Shown here piece after piece: positions 1 through 8,599 of a stretch of DNA of 64,000 nucleotides. Each line of letters opens with the position of its first letter. Position 1 is the stretch's first letter. The DNA comes from Alicyclobacillus sp. ALC3. Lineage in GTDB: Bacteria; Bacillota; Bacilli; Alicyclobacillales; Alicyclobacillaceae. Position numbers and translations under genes: made by a program. The stretch lies in NCBI RefSeq assembly GCF_028751195.1, contig NZ_CP066784.1, positions 62,001 to 126,000 on the forward strand, written 5' to 3'. The notes under the pieces were generated by a model. That model did not search any database, was not told where the DNA came from, and saw only the letters and a list, made by a program, of their open reading frames with translations.

Positions 1-2
1 AG

Positions 3-236
3 TGGGTACGCGTCTGGTTGCCAATTCACAGGTTATCTTGGCTGACCTGGGTGGTTCTCTGCGTTCACGGCTTTTTTGCCGGGACGGACACTCACCTCAG
101 ATTCATCTATTGGACAGCGGGAACCTTGTTATTTCTCATGTTCTTCTGGCGCCACTGGACGAACAATGAACGCAAACCGCTCGCACGACCGACCCTCGCC
201 AAGACACGCCAGAGTCAAAAGGAGGTAGAGCCATGA
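3..236 (+). CDS. C-terminal end of a ferric-reductase-like membrane protein (partial)
   Basis: The frame is open to the left window edge, so the gene begins upstream; the TTG at 18 need not be a start. The visible part has a histidine in HRLSWLTW, then hydrophobic stretches (WVVLCVHGFFAG and FIYWTAGTLLFLMFFW), and ends in a basic hydrophilic tail. The order His, transmembrane segment, H-G-x-x-x-G-T-D resembles the last helices of ferric-reductase-like or cytochrome-b-type domains that bind haem. Its stop overlaps the start of the next gene (ATGA at 233-236), so the two are translationally coupled. A nearby apbE supports a redox role. The family assignment rests on a short piece and is moderate. 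Confidence 0.5.
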   Translation, partial: WVRVWLPIHRLSWLTWVVLCVHGFFAGTDTHLRFIYWTAGTLLFLMFFWRHWTNNERKPLARPTLAKTRQSQKEVEP

Positions 237-658
237 ACATGGCGTGGAAAAGAGTGTTGCTCGGCACAGCCGCCGTCGGTTTTACCGGCATGGTCGTAGG
301 GGAGATGCACGCAGCCCACGCGGCGACACCATCAACCGGAACCAGCCAGCCACAAATCAGCCCATCGACACAAGCGCTCCAGAAACAGGCAGTGCAGTTG
401 CAGCGCGAGATTTCTGTCATGAAGCAGAGACTCAAACAGTCCGAAAGCGCGGATAGACTCACTGTGAGCACCCTCACAGCGTTACAGAACAAAGCCGTCA
501 CCCTGCAAAAGCAGTTAGCGGCGCGCAAGCAAGCCATAGCATTGCAACAACAGCGTGTTACACAGACGAGTACGCCTCCTGCCGTACAGTCTGTGACAAG
601 AGCATCGGGACACGGCGACGACGGGGGGGACCACCACGATGGCTCGCACGACGACTAA
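233..658 (+). CDS. Exported coiled-coil protein with His/Asp-rich tail
   Basis: 141 aa. An AGGAGG-like site (aaaggaggtag) lies 7 bases before the ATG. Residues 1-30 form a signal peptide ending near HAAHAA. A Gln/Lys/Leu heptad-rich region at about residues 45-110 predicts a coiled coil. The C-terminus is a Pro/Val linker with VQSVTRAS and then a His/Asp/Gly-rich tail (GHGDDGGDHHDGSHDD) that could bind metal. It overlaps the reductase-like gene upstream and the next gene by 20 bases, so the three look like one operon. Its paralogue directly downstream shares the signal/coiled-coil/PPxVQSVTRAS plan. I do not recognise a named family; surface metal or redox handling is inference from context. 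Confidence 0.6.
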   Translation: MNMAWKRVLLGTAAVGFTGMVVGEMHAAHAATPSTGTSQPQISPSTQALQKQAVQLQREISVMKQRLKQSESADRLTVSTLTALQNKAVTLQKQLAARKQAIALQQQRVTQTSTPPAVQSVTRASGHGDDGGDHHDGSHDD

Positions 659-1052
659 GCGCTGGCAATTAGCAACAGTTGGCGTCATGAGCAGCGCGGC
701 CGTCTACTCGGGATTGGTGTATGAATTAGAGCACACCGTTACAGCACAAAATCAACAACTTCATCGCGCAAATAGCGTCGTGAGTCAGCGCAAAGCACTG
801 ACAGCAGAAATTGCACAAAGACGACAGGTCTTGACGCAACTGGAGAAGACAATCAGCCAGGTTCAAACACACACCAAAGAAGTACAGGCAAAACTGAAGA
901 CAGTCCAGCACGAAATCACGAATTTGAAATCCGGACTCACCGTTTCTGTCCAGTCGGTTGGAAGTGTACAGTCACTGTCACCCACGGTGTCTATTCCTTC
1001 GTCATCGTCACCGCCGCCGGTGCAGTCCGTCACGCGAGCTTCGGCGCCGTAA
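639..1052 (+). CDS. Exported coiled-coil protein, paralogue of the preceding gene
   Basis: 137 aa, starting at an ATG inside the end of the previous gene (20-base overlap, different frame). The N-terminus is basic then hydrophobic (WQLATVGVMSSAAVYSGLVY), a signal peptide or membrane anchor. Residues 35-90 are a coiled coil rich in Gln, Lys and Leu. A Ser/Pro/Val-rich linker follows and ends in PPPVQSVTRASAP, the same motif as in the upstream paralogue but without the His/Asp tail. Probably a tandem duplication product. Function unknown; it shares the operon with the reductase-like gene. Confidence 0.55.
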   Translation: MARTTTKRWQLATVGVMSSAAVYSGLVYELEHTVTAQNQQLHRANSVVSQRKALTAEIAQRRQVLTQLEKTISQVQTHTKEVQAKLKTVQHEITNLKSGLTVSVQSVGSVQSLSPTVSIPSSSSPPPVQSVTRASAP

Positions 1053-1068
1053 TCTCGAAGCAACAACG

Positions 1069-2064
1069 TCAGCGAGGCAGCTCTGAAATTACCATCTGCT
1101 CATGAAGCCACGAGATGTACTGCTGCATCGCTGACGTGAATGACACAACTTGCCCCTTTGCGATAGTGAGATAGACGGCGGGCGAGTGTTCCCACAGTGG
1201 TCCGTTCATTGCGCCCCGCAAAAACACGTACTTTGTAACGACCTCGGCCAGAGCAGCACGGGCAGCCACTGCGGTAACGGCCAACAGCTGTGTAGGTGCA
1301 CTCGCTCCCAAAGCCGGGTCAATCAGGTGATGCACCGTCCGTCCAGACTTCACCCACGCCTTGCGTCGGACGGAACTCGTGCAGACGGCAACCCGCTCAC
1401 TTGCCGACAGCGGGATCGTCAGTGCGGCTGCAAGAGGAAATTGGCCTTCCGGGTCTTCAACCCCGATGTTCCATGGGTCACCGTTGTGCTGACAACCGCC
1501 AATCACGATGTCTCCGCCAGCATCGATCAGGTAGCCAGTGAGTGGGTGGGTGGAGGTGAACCGTGCAATCACCTCCGCAATAGCATCGACAGCGTACCCC
1601 TTGCCAATGCCACCGAGGTCCATAGGTTCATCGATTTCAACAATGGCTCCCTGCGTCAGACGCCCAATTTCACGATAGAGTGGATTGCTGGACAAAGAAC
1701 CTTCAGATGAGCGCCCAGTGACCGGAGCCCCTGGGTAGCCGATTTCCTCTAGGACCGTAAGTATCCGCGGGTCGAACGCGCCGTTTGTCCATTCCCTCAT
1801 GGTTTCGGCCAGACTGAGAACATCGGCTAGAGTCCGCGAGATCACGACAGGGTTGCCGATTTGACGGTTCAACAGGGTGAGTTCGCTGTCGCTCCGAAAC
1901 CTCGACATGCACTGCTCCAGACGCTCTGTGTCTGCTGCCAAAGTGGTGAACAGGGACTCAACCTCTCCGGCCCTGCCCTTGACATGTGAAATATCATCCA
2001 GACGAATGCGGAAGGTGGAGCCCATCGCGGAGAACTCATGCTCATAGACGCTCATGTCTGTCAC
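1069..2064 (-). CDS. apbE: FAD:protein FMN transferase (ApbE family)
   Basis: 331 aa, full length for ApbE. The enzyme transfers FMN from FAD to Thr/Ser of target flavoproteins using Mg2+. Family signatures are visible: FSAMGSTFRI at the N-terminus, DLGGIGKGYAVDAIA mid-protein, YLIDAGGDIVIGG with the acidic metal-binding segment, and HHLIDPALG. There is no signal peptide or lipobox, so this copy looks cytosolic. The GTG start at 2064 overlaps the stop of the upstream ArsR-like gene (GTGA), so the two are coupled; an ATG at 2055 is an alternative start. It converges with the reductase-like/coiled-coil operon 17 bases away. I saw no obvious flavinylation motif in the small exported proteins, so the substrate may lie outside the window. 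Confidence 0.9.
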   Translation of the reverse strand: MTDMSVYEHEFSAMGSTFRIRLDDISHVKGRAGEVESLFTTLAADTERLEQCMSRFRSDSELTLLNRQIGNPVVISRTLADVLSLAETMREWTNGAFDPRILTVLEEIGYPGAPVTGRSSEGSLSSNPLYREIGRLTQGAIVEIDEPMDLGGIGKGYAVDAIAEVIARFTSTHPLTGYLIDAGGDIVIGGCQHNGDPWNIGVEDPEGQFPLAAALTIPLSASERVAVCTSSVRRKAWVKSGRTVHHLIDPALGASAPTQLLAVTAVAARAALAEVVTKYVFLRGAMNGPLWEHSPAVYLTIAKGQVVSFTSAMQQYISWLHEQMVISELPR

Positions 2065-2630
2065 TCACCTTCTGGTCGGATCCGCCAATACACGCCGCCT
2101 TCACGAGCCATGAGACGATTTACAATAAACTCTCGCCGCAACGTGGCAAAGTCGGGGTGATACCGCTTCAGAACTTCATTTAAAGTCGCTTCGGGGTATT
2201 GCGAACCCCATTCAAACTGATCGACTAGCCACTGAAGGATGACTAAGCGTTTCTTACGACTTGCAGGAATCTCTTTTAAACGTCCTTCGATAAAAAAATC
2301 ACGTAACACTTTATCTTCCCAAGAGTCACCACTTGCACTGGCAATCACCGACAAATGTTCGGGCTCAAGCCACTGGTGAAGGTTTCGCAACGACTCAACG
2401 TCAAATTTGTAGTAATGCACATTGCCTTGCGGTTGCATGTAGACAAGGCCTACGTCACGCAGCTTACTCAAGTGATGAGAGACAGTGGGGGGTTTAAGGC
2501 CCAAATAGGTGGACAATTCATCTACACTCGCAGATTTTTCCGCCAACAATCCAAGAATTCGCAGTCGACTCTCATCAGCCACGGCTTTCAGCAGCTTGAC
2601 TACCGACTCGCTGTCGCCTTGCATAGACAT
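2061..2630 (-). CDS. ArsR-family HTH regulator with C-terminal DUF2087 domain
   Basis: 189 aa. Residues 1-90 form a winged helix of ArsR type (LLKAVADESRLRILGLLAEK, then LKPPTVSHHLSKLRDVGLVYMQPQGNVHYYKF). No cysteine metal-site motif is visible in the recognition helix region. Residues 110-189 match DUF2087 (RLKEIPASRKKRLVILQWL, YHPDFATLRREFIVNRLMARE, YWRI), a domain often fused to such regulators. GGAGGC lies 8 bases before the ATG. It overlaps apbE by four bases and probably controls it. An inverted repeat about 70 bases upstream is a candidate autoregulatory operator. The signal sensed is unknown. Confidence 0.85.
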   Translation of the reverse strand: MSMQGDSESVVKLLKAVADESRLRILGLLAEKSASVDELSTYLGLKPPTVSHHLSKLRDVGLVYMQPQGNVHYYKFDVESLRNLHQWLEPEHLSVIASASGDSWEDKVLRDFFIEGRLKEIPASRKKRLVILQWLVDQFEWGSQYPEATLNEVLKRYHPDFATLRREFIVNRLMAREGGVYWRIRPEGE

Positions 2631-2696
2631 AAAATCGCCTCCATGAATGAACTCAGCTTAAGTTTTCTTCCCGTTGAGTATATACATATATCTAAT

Positions 2697-2712
2697 TTCG
2701 ATCAATATCGAA
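2697..2712. promoter_or_regulatory. Inverted repeat, candidate operator upstream of the ArsR-like gene
   Basis: TTCGAT-CAAT-ATCGAA lies in an AT-rich stretch (2680-2715) about 67 bases upstream of the minus-strand regulator start. ArsR-type repressors usually bind imperfect palindromes in their own promoter. Assignment is by position and symmetry only. Confidence 0.4.
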
Positions 2713-2881
2713 TTAATGCAGACGTCGAATTACATGAATCATGCACCGTTGCAAAGACGATCCGCAACAGTTGGTTGAACTACGAGATCAGGTGACCACT
2801 CCCCATGCCTAAAGCAAGGGGTTTTACGGCGCGTTTGATAAAGGAACGACAAACTGTTTCCTAACATCAGTAGACAGCGAC

Positions 2882-2926
2882 GCACCGTGACATCACGCAG
2901 TCGCTTGCCACGTGATGTCACGGTGC
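2882..2926. terminator. Long hairpin after the ABC permease gene
   Basis: GCACCGTGACATCACG (2882-2897) and its exact reverse complement (2911-2926) form a perfect 16-bp stem with a 13-base loop, 9 bases past the end of the permease gene. There is no clear T-run on the minus strand, so it may be a Rho-dependent, bidirectional or RNA-protective hairpin rather than a classic terminator. Confidence 0.5.
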
Positions 2927-2934
2927 ACCGGACA

Positions 2935-3750
2935 TTACGCCCGGCGCATATACGCTTTCACGGTCAAAGGAGCAAAGACTGCGACGATAATTGCGGCACC
3001 CAACAGGGAGAGAATGAGATCGGACCCGACGGTCCCTGAGTTTGTCAGATCACGCACAGCGCTCACTAGGTGAGAGACAGGATTGATGTTGACGAACCCT
3101 TGAAGCCATTTTGGCATCGTGCTGACGGGCACGTAGGCGTTGGACAGGAACGTCAAGGGGAACAGGATGAGCATTGCAATTCCTTGCACACTGGATGCAG
3201 TCCTGGCGATGACACCGAAAAACGCGAAAATCCAACTGATGGCCCACGAACAAACGATGACGAGAATCCCCGCGATGGCGACATCTCCAAGACCGCCAGA
3301 TGGGCGATAGCCCATGATGTAGCCCATGACAAAGGTCAACACGGTGGCGATGGTGTAGCGGATGGTGTCGGCAAGCAGAGCCCCAGCCAGTGGTGAGATG
3401 CGTGCGATGGGGAGTGACTTGAACCTGTCGAATACGCCCTTTTCCATGTCCTCACGGAGTTGCACGCCTGTGACAATGGAAGTGGTAATCACGGTCTGCA
3501 CCAGAATCCCCGGAATGATGACGGGTAGATAACTCTTTACGTTTCCGGAAATTGCACCACCGAAAATGTACGTGAACATCAAGGTGAAGACAATCGGCTG
3601 AAAGACGACATCAAAAAGCTGTTCTGGAGTACGGCGGAATTTCAGCAGACCTCTATACGCCATGGTCAGCGAGTTGGCTATCGACTGGCGCAGACTGGTG
3701 TGGTTTTTCAGAACGCGCGCCGTCCCTGGCGTAATCATGACCCCGCTCAT
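2935..3750 (-). CDS. ABC-2 type exporter permease (DrrB-like)
   Basis: 271 aa with six predicted membrane segments. The ABC-2 signature region is visible: FRRTPEQLFDVVFQPIVFTLMFTYIFGGAI near residues 38-67, MEKGVFDRFKSLPIARISPL at about 103-122, and a C-terminal FLSNAYVPVSTMPKWLQGFVNINPVSHLVSAVRDL block. These are typical of the membrane subunit of drug/antibiotic exporters of the daunorubicin-resistance type. Its ATG overlaps the stop of the ATPase gene (ATGA at 3747-3750), so the two proteins are made in a coupled way and form one transporter. The substrate cannot be read from sequence. Confidence 0.88.
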   Translation of the reverse strand: MSGVMITPGTARVLKNHTSLRQSIANSLTMAYRGLLKFRRTPEQLFDVVFQPIVFTLMFTYIFGGAISGNVKSYLPVIIPGILVQTVITTSIVTGVQLREDMEKGVFDRFKSLPIARISPLAGALLADTIRYTIATVLTFVMGYIMGYRPSGGLGDVAIAGILVIVCSWAISWIFAFFGVIARTASSVQGIAMLILFPLTFLSNAYVPVSTMPKWLQGFVNINPVSHLVSAVRDLTNSGTVGSDLILSLLGAAIIVAVFAPLTVKAYMRRA

Positions 3751-4778
3751 GCTTTTACCCCCCCGACTTCAATCAAATCCGTCTCTGGTGTGGTGTCTCC
3801 ATCCTCGACGCCATGGCCTGTAATGGTCAGAAACACCTCATCCAATGTCGGCTTTTGCACACTGACTTCCGCAAGGGCAACGCCTTCTTGACGAAGTGCG
3901 ATGAGAAGGTCGGTAACCCTGTCGGCTTTGGCCATAGGTGCAGTGATTTTTCCAGTGTTGGCGGAGAAGCTGGCCTCCACCCGCAGTGTCCTTTGCACGA
4001 GTTGACAGACCTTCAGTATATCCTCCGAGTTTTCGACACGTAGATGAAGGGAGGATGTGCCTACCGATGCCTTCAACTCATCTACCGTCCCTTCGGCAAT
4101 GACCTTGCCGCGGTCGATGACGGCAACACGATCGGCTAGTTGGTCCGCCTCATCGAGGTATTGTGTGGTCAATAACACGGTTGATCCCGTTTTTACTAAC
4201 CGGCGGATGGTGTCCCACATTTGTGACCGGGTGCGTGGATCGAGGCCGGTTGTCGGCTCATCAAGGAAGATGAGCGGCGGTTGAGCAATTAGACTTGCGG
4301 CCAAGTCCAACCGCCGCCGCATGCCGCCGGAGAACTTCTTCAGGGGCCGCTTCGCCGCGTCCATGAGGTCGAATTCTTCCAGCAGGTCTTGCGCCTTGCG
4401 GCGTGCATCAGCGTGACTGAATCCGAGTAGGCGGCCAAACAGCACCAGGTTCTCCATGGCAGACAATGTCTCATCCACAGACGCATACTGTCCGGTAACG
4501 CCAATTAACTGTCGAACGACCTGAGGTTCACGCACGACATCGTGACCAAAAATCCGAGCAAACCCGGCGTCAGGACGCAGTAACGTGGCCAGCATCCGAA
4601 TCGTCGTCGTCTTACCCGCACCATTTGGCCCTAGGACACCGTATATGGCCCCGGTTGGCACTGCCAAATCCACACCCTCAACTGCCCGATTTGTCGCAAA
4701 ATGCTTGACTAGGCCTTGGGCTTCCACGGCAAGGTTTTCGTGAAGACTTCTTTGGGTATTTGCGATGAACCCATCCAT
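3747..4778 (-). CDS. ABC exporter ATP-binding subunit (DrrA-like)
   Basis: 343 aa from the ATG at 4778, chosen because AGGAAGGA lies 9 bases upstream. The same frame is open back to 4922, but the extra 48 residues are Cys-rich and unlike the family. Walker A is GVLGPNGAGKTTTIRML, the signature is KKFSGGMRRRLDLA, Walker B is LIFLDEPTTGLDP, and the switch His is replaced in context by TTQYLDEADQLADRV, which is typical of DrrA. The last 100 residues are the DrrA C-terminal extension (HLRVENSEDILKVCQLV, ending KPTLDEVFLTITGHG). It energises the coupled permease downstream. Drug or lipid export is inferred from the family. Confidence 0.9.
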   Translation of the reverse strand: MDGFIANTQRSLHENLAVEAQGLVKHFATNRAVEGVDLAVPTGAIYGVLGPNGAGKTTTIRMLATLLRPDAGFARIFGHDVVREPQVVRQLIGVTGQYASVDETLSAMENLVLFGRLLGFSHADARRKAQDLLEEFDLMDAAKRPLKKFSGGMRRRLDLAASLIAQPPLIFLDEPTTGLDPRTRSQMWDTIRRLVKTGSTVLLTTQYLDEADQLADRVAVIDRGKVIAEGTVDELKASVGTSSLHLRVENSEDILKVCQLVQRTLRVEASFSANTGKITAPMAKADRVTDLLIALRQEGVALAEVSVQKPTLDEVFLTITGHGVEDGDTTPETDLIEVGGVKA

Positions 4779-5335
4779 AAACTCAGTCCTTCCTGTGTCA
4801 TGAAGTCTTTTACAACATAGTGCATTATTGTGAACTGAACATGAACAGTCGAGCTTGCACGGCGGGTCGTTACAGCGGGTCGTTGCTAATACCCAGCCAA
4901 AACAATACGCCAAACCGCTCATGAGTACTAATTCCTCCCACTATTGCCATTTCGACAGAAAATGTCTACGTGACATGGAAAGGCTAGTAATAGGGTAGCC
5001 AAAATAATGTCATCAGGAATCCACCCACAGGGGGACTTTGTATCCGACTTTAGTTGGAGACTGGATTACTCTGTTTTTAGGTGAAGATGTGAAATGCGCG
5101 AGCTTAAGGTTGCTCGGAGTTCCCTTCTGGAGAAAAACACATTCCGGAATGATGGGTGTACGACGCTATGTGATACGATAAACAATGTAGTACGACAGCA
5201 AGATGACTAGCCAGACTAACGGCGCGTAGAGATGCGCAGTCACTCCATTGCAGGATTAATAAATAGTTGCACGACAAGTTGGTCAATAGAGTGAGACACT
5301 CTAGTCATACGATGTCAGTACGTCGTTGGGGCGTC
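4779..5335. other. Intergenic region between ABC exporter and accessory region
   Basis: About 560 bases between a minus-strand and a plus-strand gene. The left part holds the exporter ribosome binding site. I see no convincing coding potential; short frames on both strands lack family features. A motif near 5214 (CTAACGGCGC) only faintly resembles the cassette-array box found further right. Confidence 0.5.
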
Positions 5336-6217
5336 ATGGAAACGAGGGATATCTGCTTGGTCCAAAACGATTTGTCTTTGGCTATCTTGAATGAGAGGGA
5401 TATCCCCCAGCTGATTCAATTGTCTGATAGCGTTGGATGGGACTATGATGAATCAGAGATCAAAACCATCATGGAATCTGGCATGATTTATGGTTACAAG
5501 ACAGTGAGCGGCAAAGTCGCCGCATCTGCAGCCATTGTCCCGTATAACAAAAATTTGGCGTCACTTGGCATGGTGATTGTTCATCCACATTACAGACGAC
5601 TTGGGTTAGGCAAAACAGTCACAATGAAATGCGTACAGTCACTTCCCAGTTCAGTACCTATCATGCTCATTGCAACGGCTGAGGGAATACCAATGTATGA
5701 ACGGTTGGGATTTAGGTCAGTTAACAGTGTTCAGAAACTCTTATGTGACTCGTTCCAAAGGCCGATGAATCTTGATACGAACGAATTTATCTTGGAGCGA
5801 TTCCATGATCGCAACCTGTCGCAAATCATTGACCTGGACCAAGTTGCTGTTGGAGCGAAACGAGACACCTTTTTGATTGCTCGCATAAAGCAAGCAAACC
5901 AAATAATCCTTGCCAAGAACACAACTGGGAGAGTAGTCGGATATGCGCTGTCAATTCAAGGAACGGTCAACCTTCTTGTCGGTCCTATTGTTGCACCCGA
6001 CGCTAAACTTGCTATGCAACTACTAGAACAACTCGCAACAAACAATTCCAACACGATTCGGATAGATGTTCCTCAAGAACAAACTCAATTTACGTCTATG
6101 TTGGTTCGGTGCGGATTTGAATTGGTTAGTCAGCCCCCAATCATGCTCTTGAATGGCGATGAACTGCCACCGCGGAGCGGACAGCTATTCGCAATTGCTG
6201 CTCAAGTATTCGGGTGA
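5336..6217 (+). CDS. GNAT-family N-acetyltransferase, tandem-domain
   Basis: 293 aa from the ATG at 5336 (METRDICL); the frame is open upstream to a TTG at 5267 and no start has a strong ribosome binding site, so the start is uncertain. The first GNAT domain has the acetyl-CoA loop VHPHYRRLGLGKTVTMK followed by MYERLGFRSV at about residues 80-135. The second half has a weaker GNAT-like fold pattern ending in LVRCGFELVSQPPIMLLNGD. Two-domain GNATs of this length occur in Bacilli and usually modify small molecules. It stands alone with 200 bases to the next gene and begins the accessory region. Confidence 0.8.
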   Translation: METRDICLVQNDLSLAILNERDIPQLIQLSDSVGWDYDESEIKTIMESGMIYGYKTVSGKVAASAAIVPYNKNLASLGMVIVHPHYRRLGLGKTVTMKCVQSLPSSVPIMLIATAEGIPMYERLGFRSVNSVQKLLCDSFQRPMNLDTNEFILERFHDRNLSQIIDLDQVAVGAKRDTFLIARIKQANQIILAKNTTGRVVGYALSIQGTVNLLVGPIVAPDAKLAMQLLEQLATNNSNTIRIDVPQEQTQFTSMLVRCGFELVSQPPIMLLNGDELPPRSGQLFAIAAQVFG

Positions 6218-6415
6218 TTTATGTTAGAGCCGATGCCGCAGTTACTGTGGTGCGCTAACGCCTGAAGCACCTGCCATCGATATGACTTAAAAGCCAATCT
6301 GTAACGCACTCCACAGACAAATGTTCCTCGGCGACGCGAACGACAAAATCATCAATCGCTCGGTATATACCGGTAAGCGAAATAAGGTTTACCTCGTATC
6401 TAAGCTGATAGACTT

Positions 6416-7576
6416 ATGCTTAGAAGCAAGTCAACGTCAGTTTGGACCGAAAGGACATTTGCGCCGATGATATCTTCCGCAACAGGGCTACTTGTATCTC
6501 ATGAAACTCGTCTTGCTCGCTACGCGGACGCGTCTACGAATTTAGCCTTGCTCAGTAATCAACGACTTCAGGAGCGAGTGGCAAATGGTTCGATTCTGTA
6601 CACCGGCATCGGTGGTACATCGGTGTTCATGCAGCTTGAAGACACGCCAATTTTTGTGAAGATAATACCACTGACGGAGTTAGAAAAACGTACTGAGAAT
6701 GTCATGTCCACTCGAAACGTGTTCGATCTGCCACCGTATTGTCACTATGGTATTGGCTCTCCTCCAGGTGGCGTTTGGCGTGAAGTGGTCGCACACATCA
6801 TGACAACCAACTGGGTGCTGACAGGACAGTGCGAAGGTTTTCCCTTGATGTATCACTGGCGGGTGTTGCCCAATATGCGCATGCCACTGTCTGAAGAATT
6901 TATGGATATCTCGCACATGGTGGAATTTTGGGATTCTGAGGCTGTGGGAAATCGTATCGTGGCAAGTGAACAATCAACAGACAGTATTGCACTGTTCTGC
7001 GAGTACATACCCCATAACCTTCATGACTGGATGAATGAGCAAGTCACAGCGGGGACAGATAAAGCCAATTCAGCCTTCGCGATGGTGGATTCCCAGGCGA
7101 GGTCTGTTGTATCGTTCATGAATTCGCAGGACTTACTCCACTTCGATGTTCACTTCGAGAATATTCTAACCGACGGACGTCGCATTTACATCACAGACTT
7201 TGGTCTCGTCATGTCGACTCGATTTGAACTGTCCGATTCCGAACGGGCGTTTTTTGAATTGAACAAGGCTCACGACGAGTGTTACGTAGTGACGCACCTT
7301 GTAAATTGGCTTGTTGCGGGTTTGCTTGGACTAATGGACCGAAGAGACCGTATTGACTTCATACGTCGGTGTGCTAATGGGTACGACCCAACAGCAGAAG
7401 TGGGCTGTGTAGCAGGGAATATCATCAATAAATATGCTCCAATCGCAGCGGTCCTAAATGATTTCTACACCGAATTGCGTGTGGATAGCAAAGCTACGCC
7501 ATTCCCTGTAGAGGAGATTCAAAGGCTCTCCGAAGCAATTGAGTTCGAACGGAAATCAGTTGCACCATCCATGTAA
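6416..7576 (+). CDS. Protein-kinase-fold protein (Ser/Thr kinase-like)
   Basis: 386 aa. Kinase landmarks are readable: a glycine loop TGIGGTSVF at about residues 63-71, the strand-3 lysine in IFVKIIPL (K82), the catalytic loop HFDVHFENIL near residue 242 (an HxD...N pattern with F in place of R), and ITDFGLVMS near 259. The length and this set support a eukaryotic-type kinase fold; an aminoglycoside-phosphotransferase-like small-molecule kinase is the alternative. There is no transmembrane segment, PASTA or other sensor domain. The start at 6416 has no clear ribosome binding site; ATG 6467 (MISSATG) is another option. It is a lone gene in the accessory region and its partner is unknown. Confidence 0.7.
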   Translation: MLRSKSTSVWTERTFAPMISSATGLLVSHETRLARYADASTNLALLSNQRLQERVANGSILYTGIGGTSVFMQLEDTPIFVKIIPLTELEKRTENVMSTRNVFDLPPYCHYGIGSPPGGVWREVVAHIMTTNWVLTGQCEGFPLMYHWRVLPNMRMPLSEEFMDISHMVEFWDSEAVGNRIVASEQSTDSIALFCEYIPHNLHDWMNEQVTAGTDKANSAFAMVDSQARSVVSFMNSQDLLHFDVHFENILTDGRRIYITDFGLVMSTRFELSDSERAFFELNKAHDECYVVTHLVNWLVAGLLGLMDRRDRIDFIRRCANGYDPTAEVGCVAGNIINKYAPIAAVLNDFYTELRVDSKATPFPVEEIQRLSEAIEFERKSVAPSM

Positions 7577-8025
7577 CCCACGCCAGTAACATGGAGGTGC
7601 CTTAGCATTCACGATTAAGTTCCGTCGCCAAAGGGTTGCCATGTCCAAAACTACAAATTAAAGGCGTGGGGTCAGTCCGAACCATCTTGCATCCTAAGAC
7701 TACTCAGGTGGAGAGCGGGATTCGTTGAGAGACGCAAGTCCAGTTCGGGGAAGATCTCGGGTGTCCACCTGCCCCTTGGCCGGTGGCCTGGTCCGAGCCT
7801 ATTCTACATAACAAGTCTCCTAATTTTGTTAATCTGGTTGAGTGAGGAACTCGTGCTCATCATACGAATCTCCGTTGAGGAGGGCTGAGATGGATAGGCG
7901 TTGGTCGCATTTGACCTCGAGTCCTGACATGATGTAGTTTGTAGCATCTGGATTGTCACTAATTGTGTGGATGCCAGTGTAAATGAAGACGTAGGTATGC
8001 CAAGAGACGAAAGCGGGGGACTTCA
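7577..8025. other. Intergenic region with a structured segment
   Basis: No supported gene. CAGGTGGA (7705-7712) pairs with TCCACCTG (7764-7771), closing a G-rich segment of about 50 bases with GGCCGGTGGCC just after it. This may be an RNA structure, a terminator of the kinase gene or a degenerate recombination site. A small minus-strand open frame at 7829-8026 has no features and I do not call it. Confidence 0.35.
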
Positions 8026-8442
8026 ATGAAAGACATTTTGTGGGTTTTATTGGGCGTGGTAATCGGTGTTGGTGGTTTTTGGATCATTACTTATAAACCC
8101 GGGTCTGATGTGTTCAAGCCAACTAGCCCAACCAACGTATCTCTGATGTTTGAACAAGCGGTAAACAACAATAGCCTATACAGCGTGAGAGAACTAATGA
8201 CTCCGCAAACCAAGGACAGCTTTACACGTAATGAGTTGAAGGCAGTCAGAAAGTATGTGAAGGCGGGTACGAAGGAGGAAAGTACTGGGACTGGATATAG
8301 CACTTACGAGGTTGTAACATTCGGATCTAAAAATATACCTATTACGCTTTGGCTCGCTCCACCGCTCACCGCCACGAAGAGCCCCCTGTGGTTGATTCAA
8401 CGCATCACCGAAGGGGCAACAGTGACATCCCCTCCTAAATGA
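8026..8442 (+). CDS. Small membrane-anchored or exported protein, unknown function
   Basis: 138 aa with a ribosome binding site (CGGGGGAC) about 6 bases before the ATG. Residues 4-23 (ILWVLLGVVIGVGGFWIITY) are a single membrane anchor or uncleaved signal; there is no lipobox. The remainder is hydrophilic and globular, with a region like SNTF2-type or DUF4878-type lipoproteins (VSLMFEQAVNNNSLYSVRELM, TYEVVTFG, PLWLIQRI). That resemblance is a guess. A weak hairpin follows immediately. Confidence 0.6.
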   Translation: MKDILWVLLGVVIGVGGFWIITYKPGSDVFKPTSPTNVSLMFEQAVNNNSLYSVRELMTPQTKDSFTRNELKAVRKYVKAGTKEESTGTGYSTYEVVTFGSKNIPITLWLAPPLTATKSPLWLIQRITEGATVTSPPK

Positions 8443-8462
8443 CAGCCTTTGGGGGCAGGCTG
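8443..8462 (+). terminator. Short hairpin after the small membrane protein
   Basis: CAGCCT (8443-8448) and AGGCTG (8457-8462) with a G-rich loop and TTTG after it, right at the stop codon. The T-tract is poor, so this is a weak candidate. Confidence 0.35.
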
Positions 8463-8599
8463 TTTGCGTAGGTCCCTTAAGCAAACTGGCTTATCTCGCA
8501 GACAGATTTGCTCACGGCGGTATATGACTATTCACCAGAGAAATTTCTGAGGTCTGTCATTATCGGGCCAGCAATCTGCAAGTAGAGTACCGCTGGAAA

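Noticed and set aside
3747..4922. Longer reading of the ABC ATPase from 4922
   Set aside because: The extra 48 residues are Cys-rich and unlike the family; the ATG at 4778 has a good ribosome binding site.
7829..8026. Minus-strand 65-codon gene
   Set aside because: No ribosome binding site or features; overlaps the start of a better-supported plus-strand gene.
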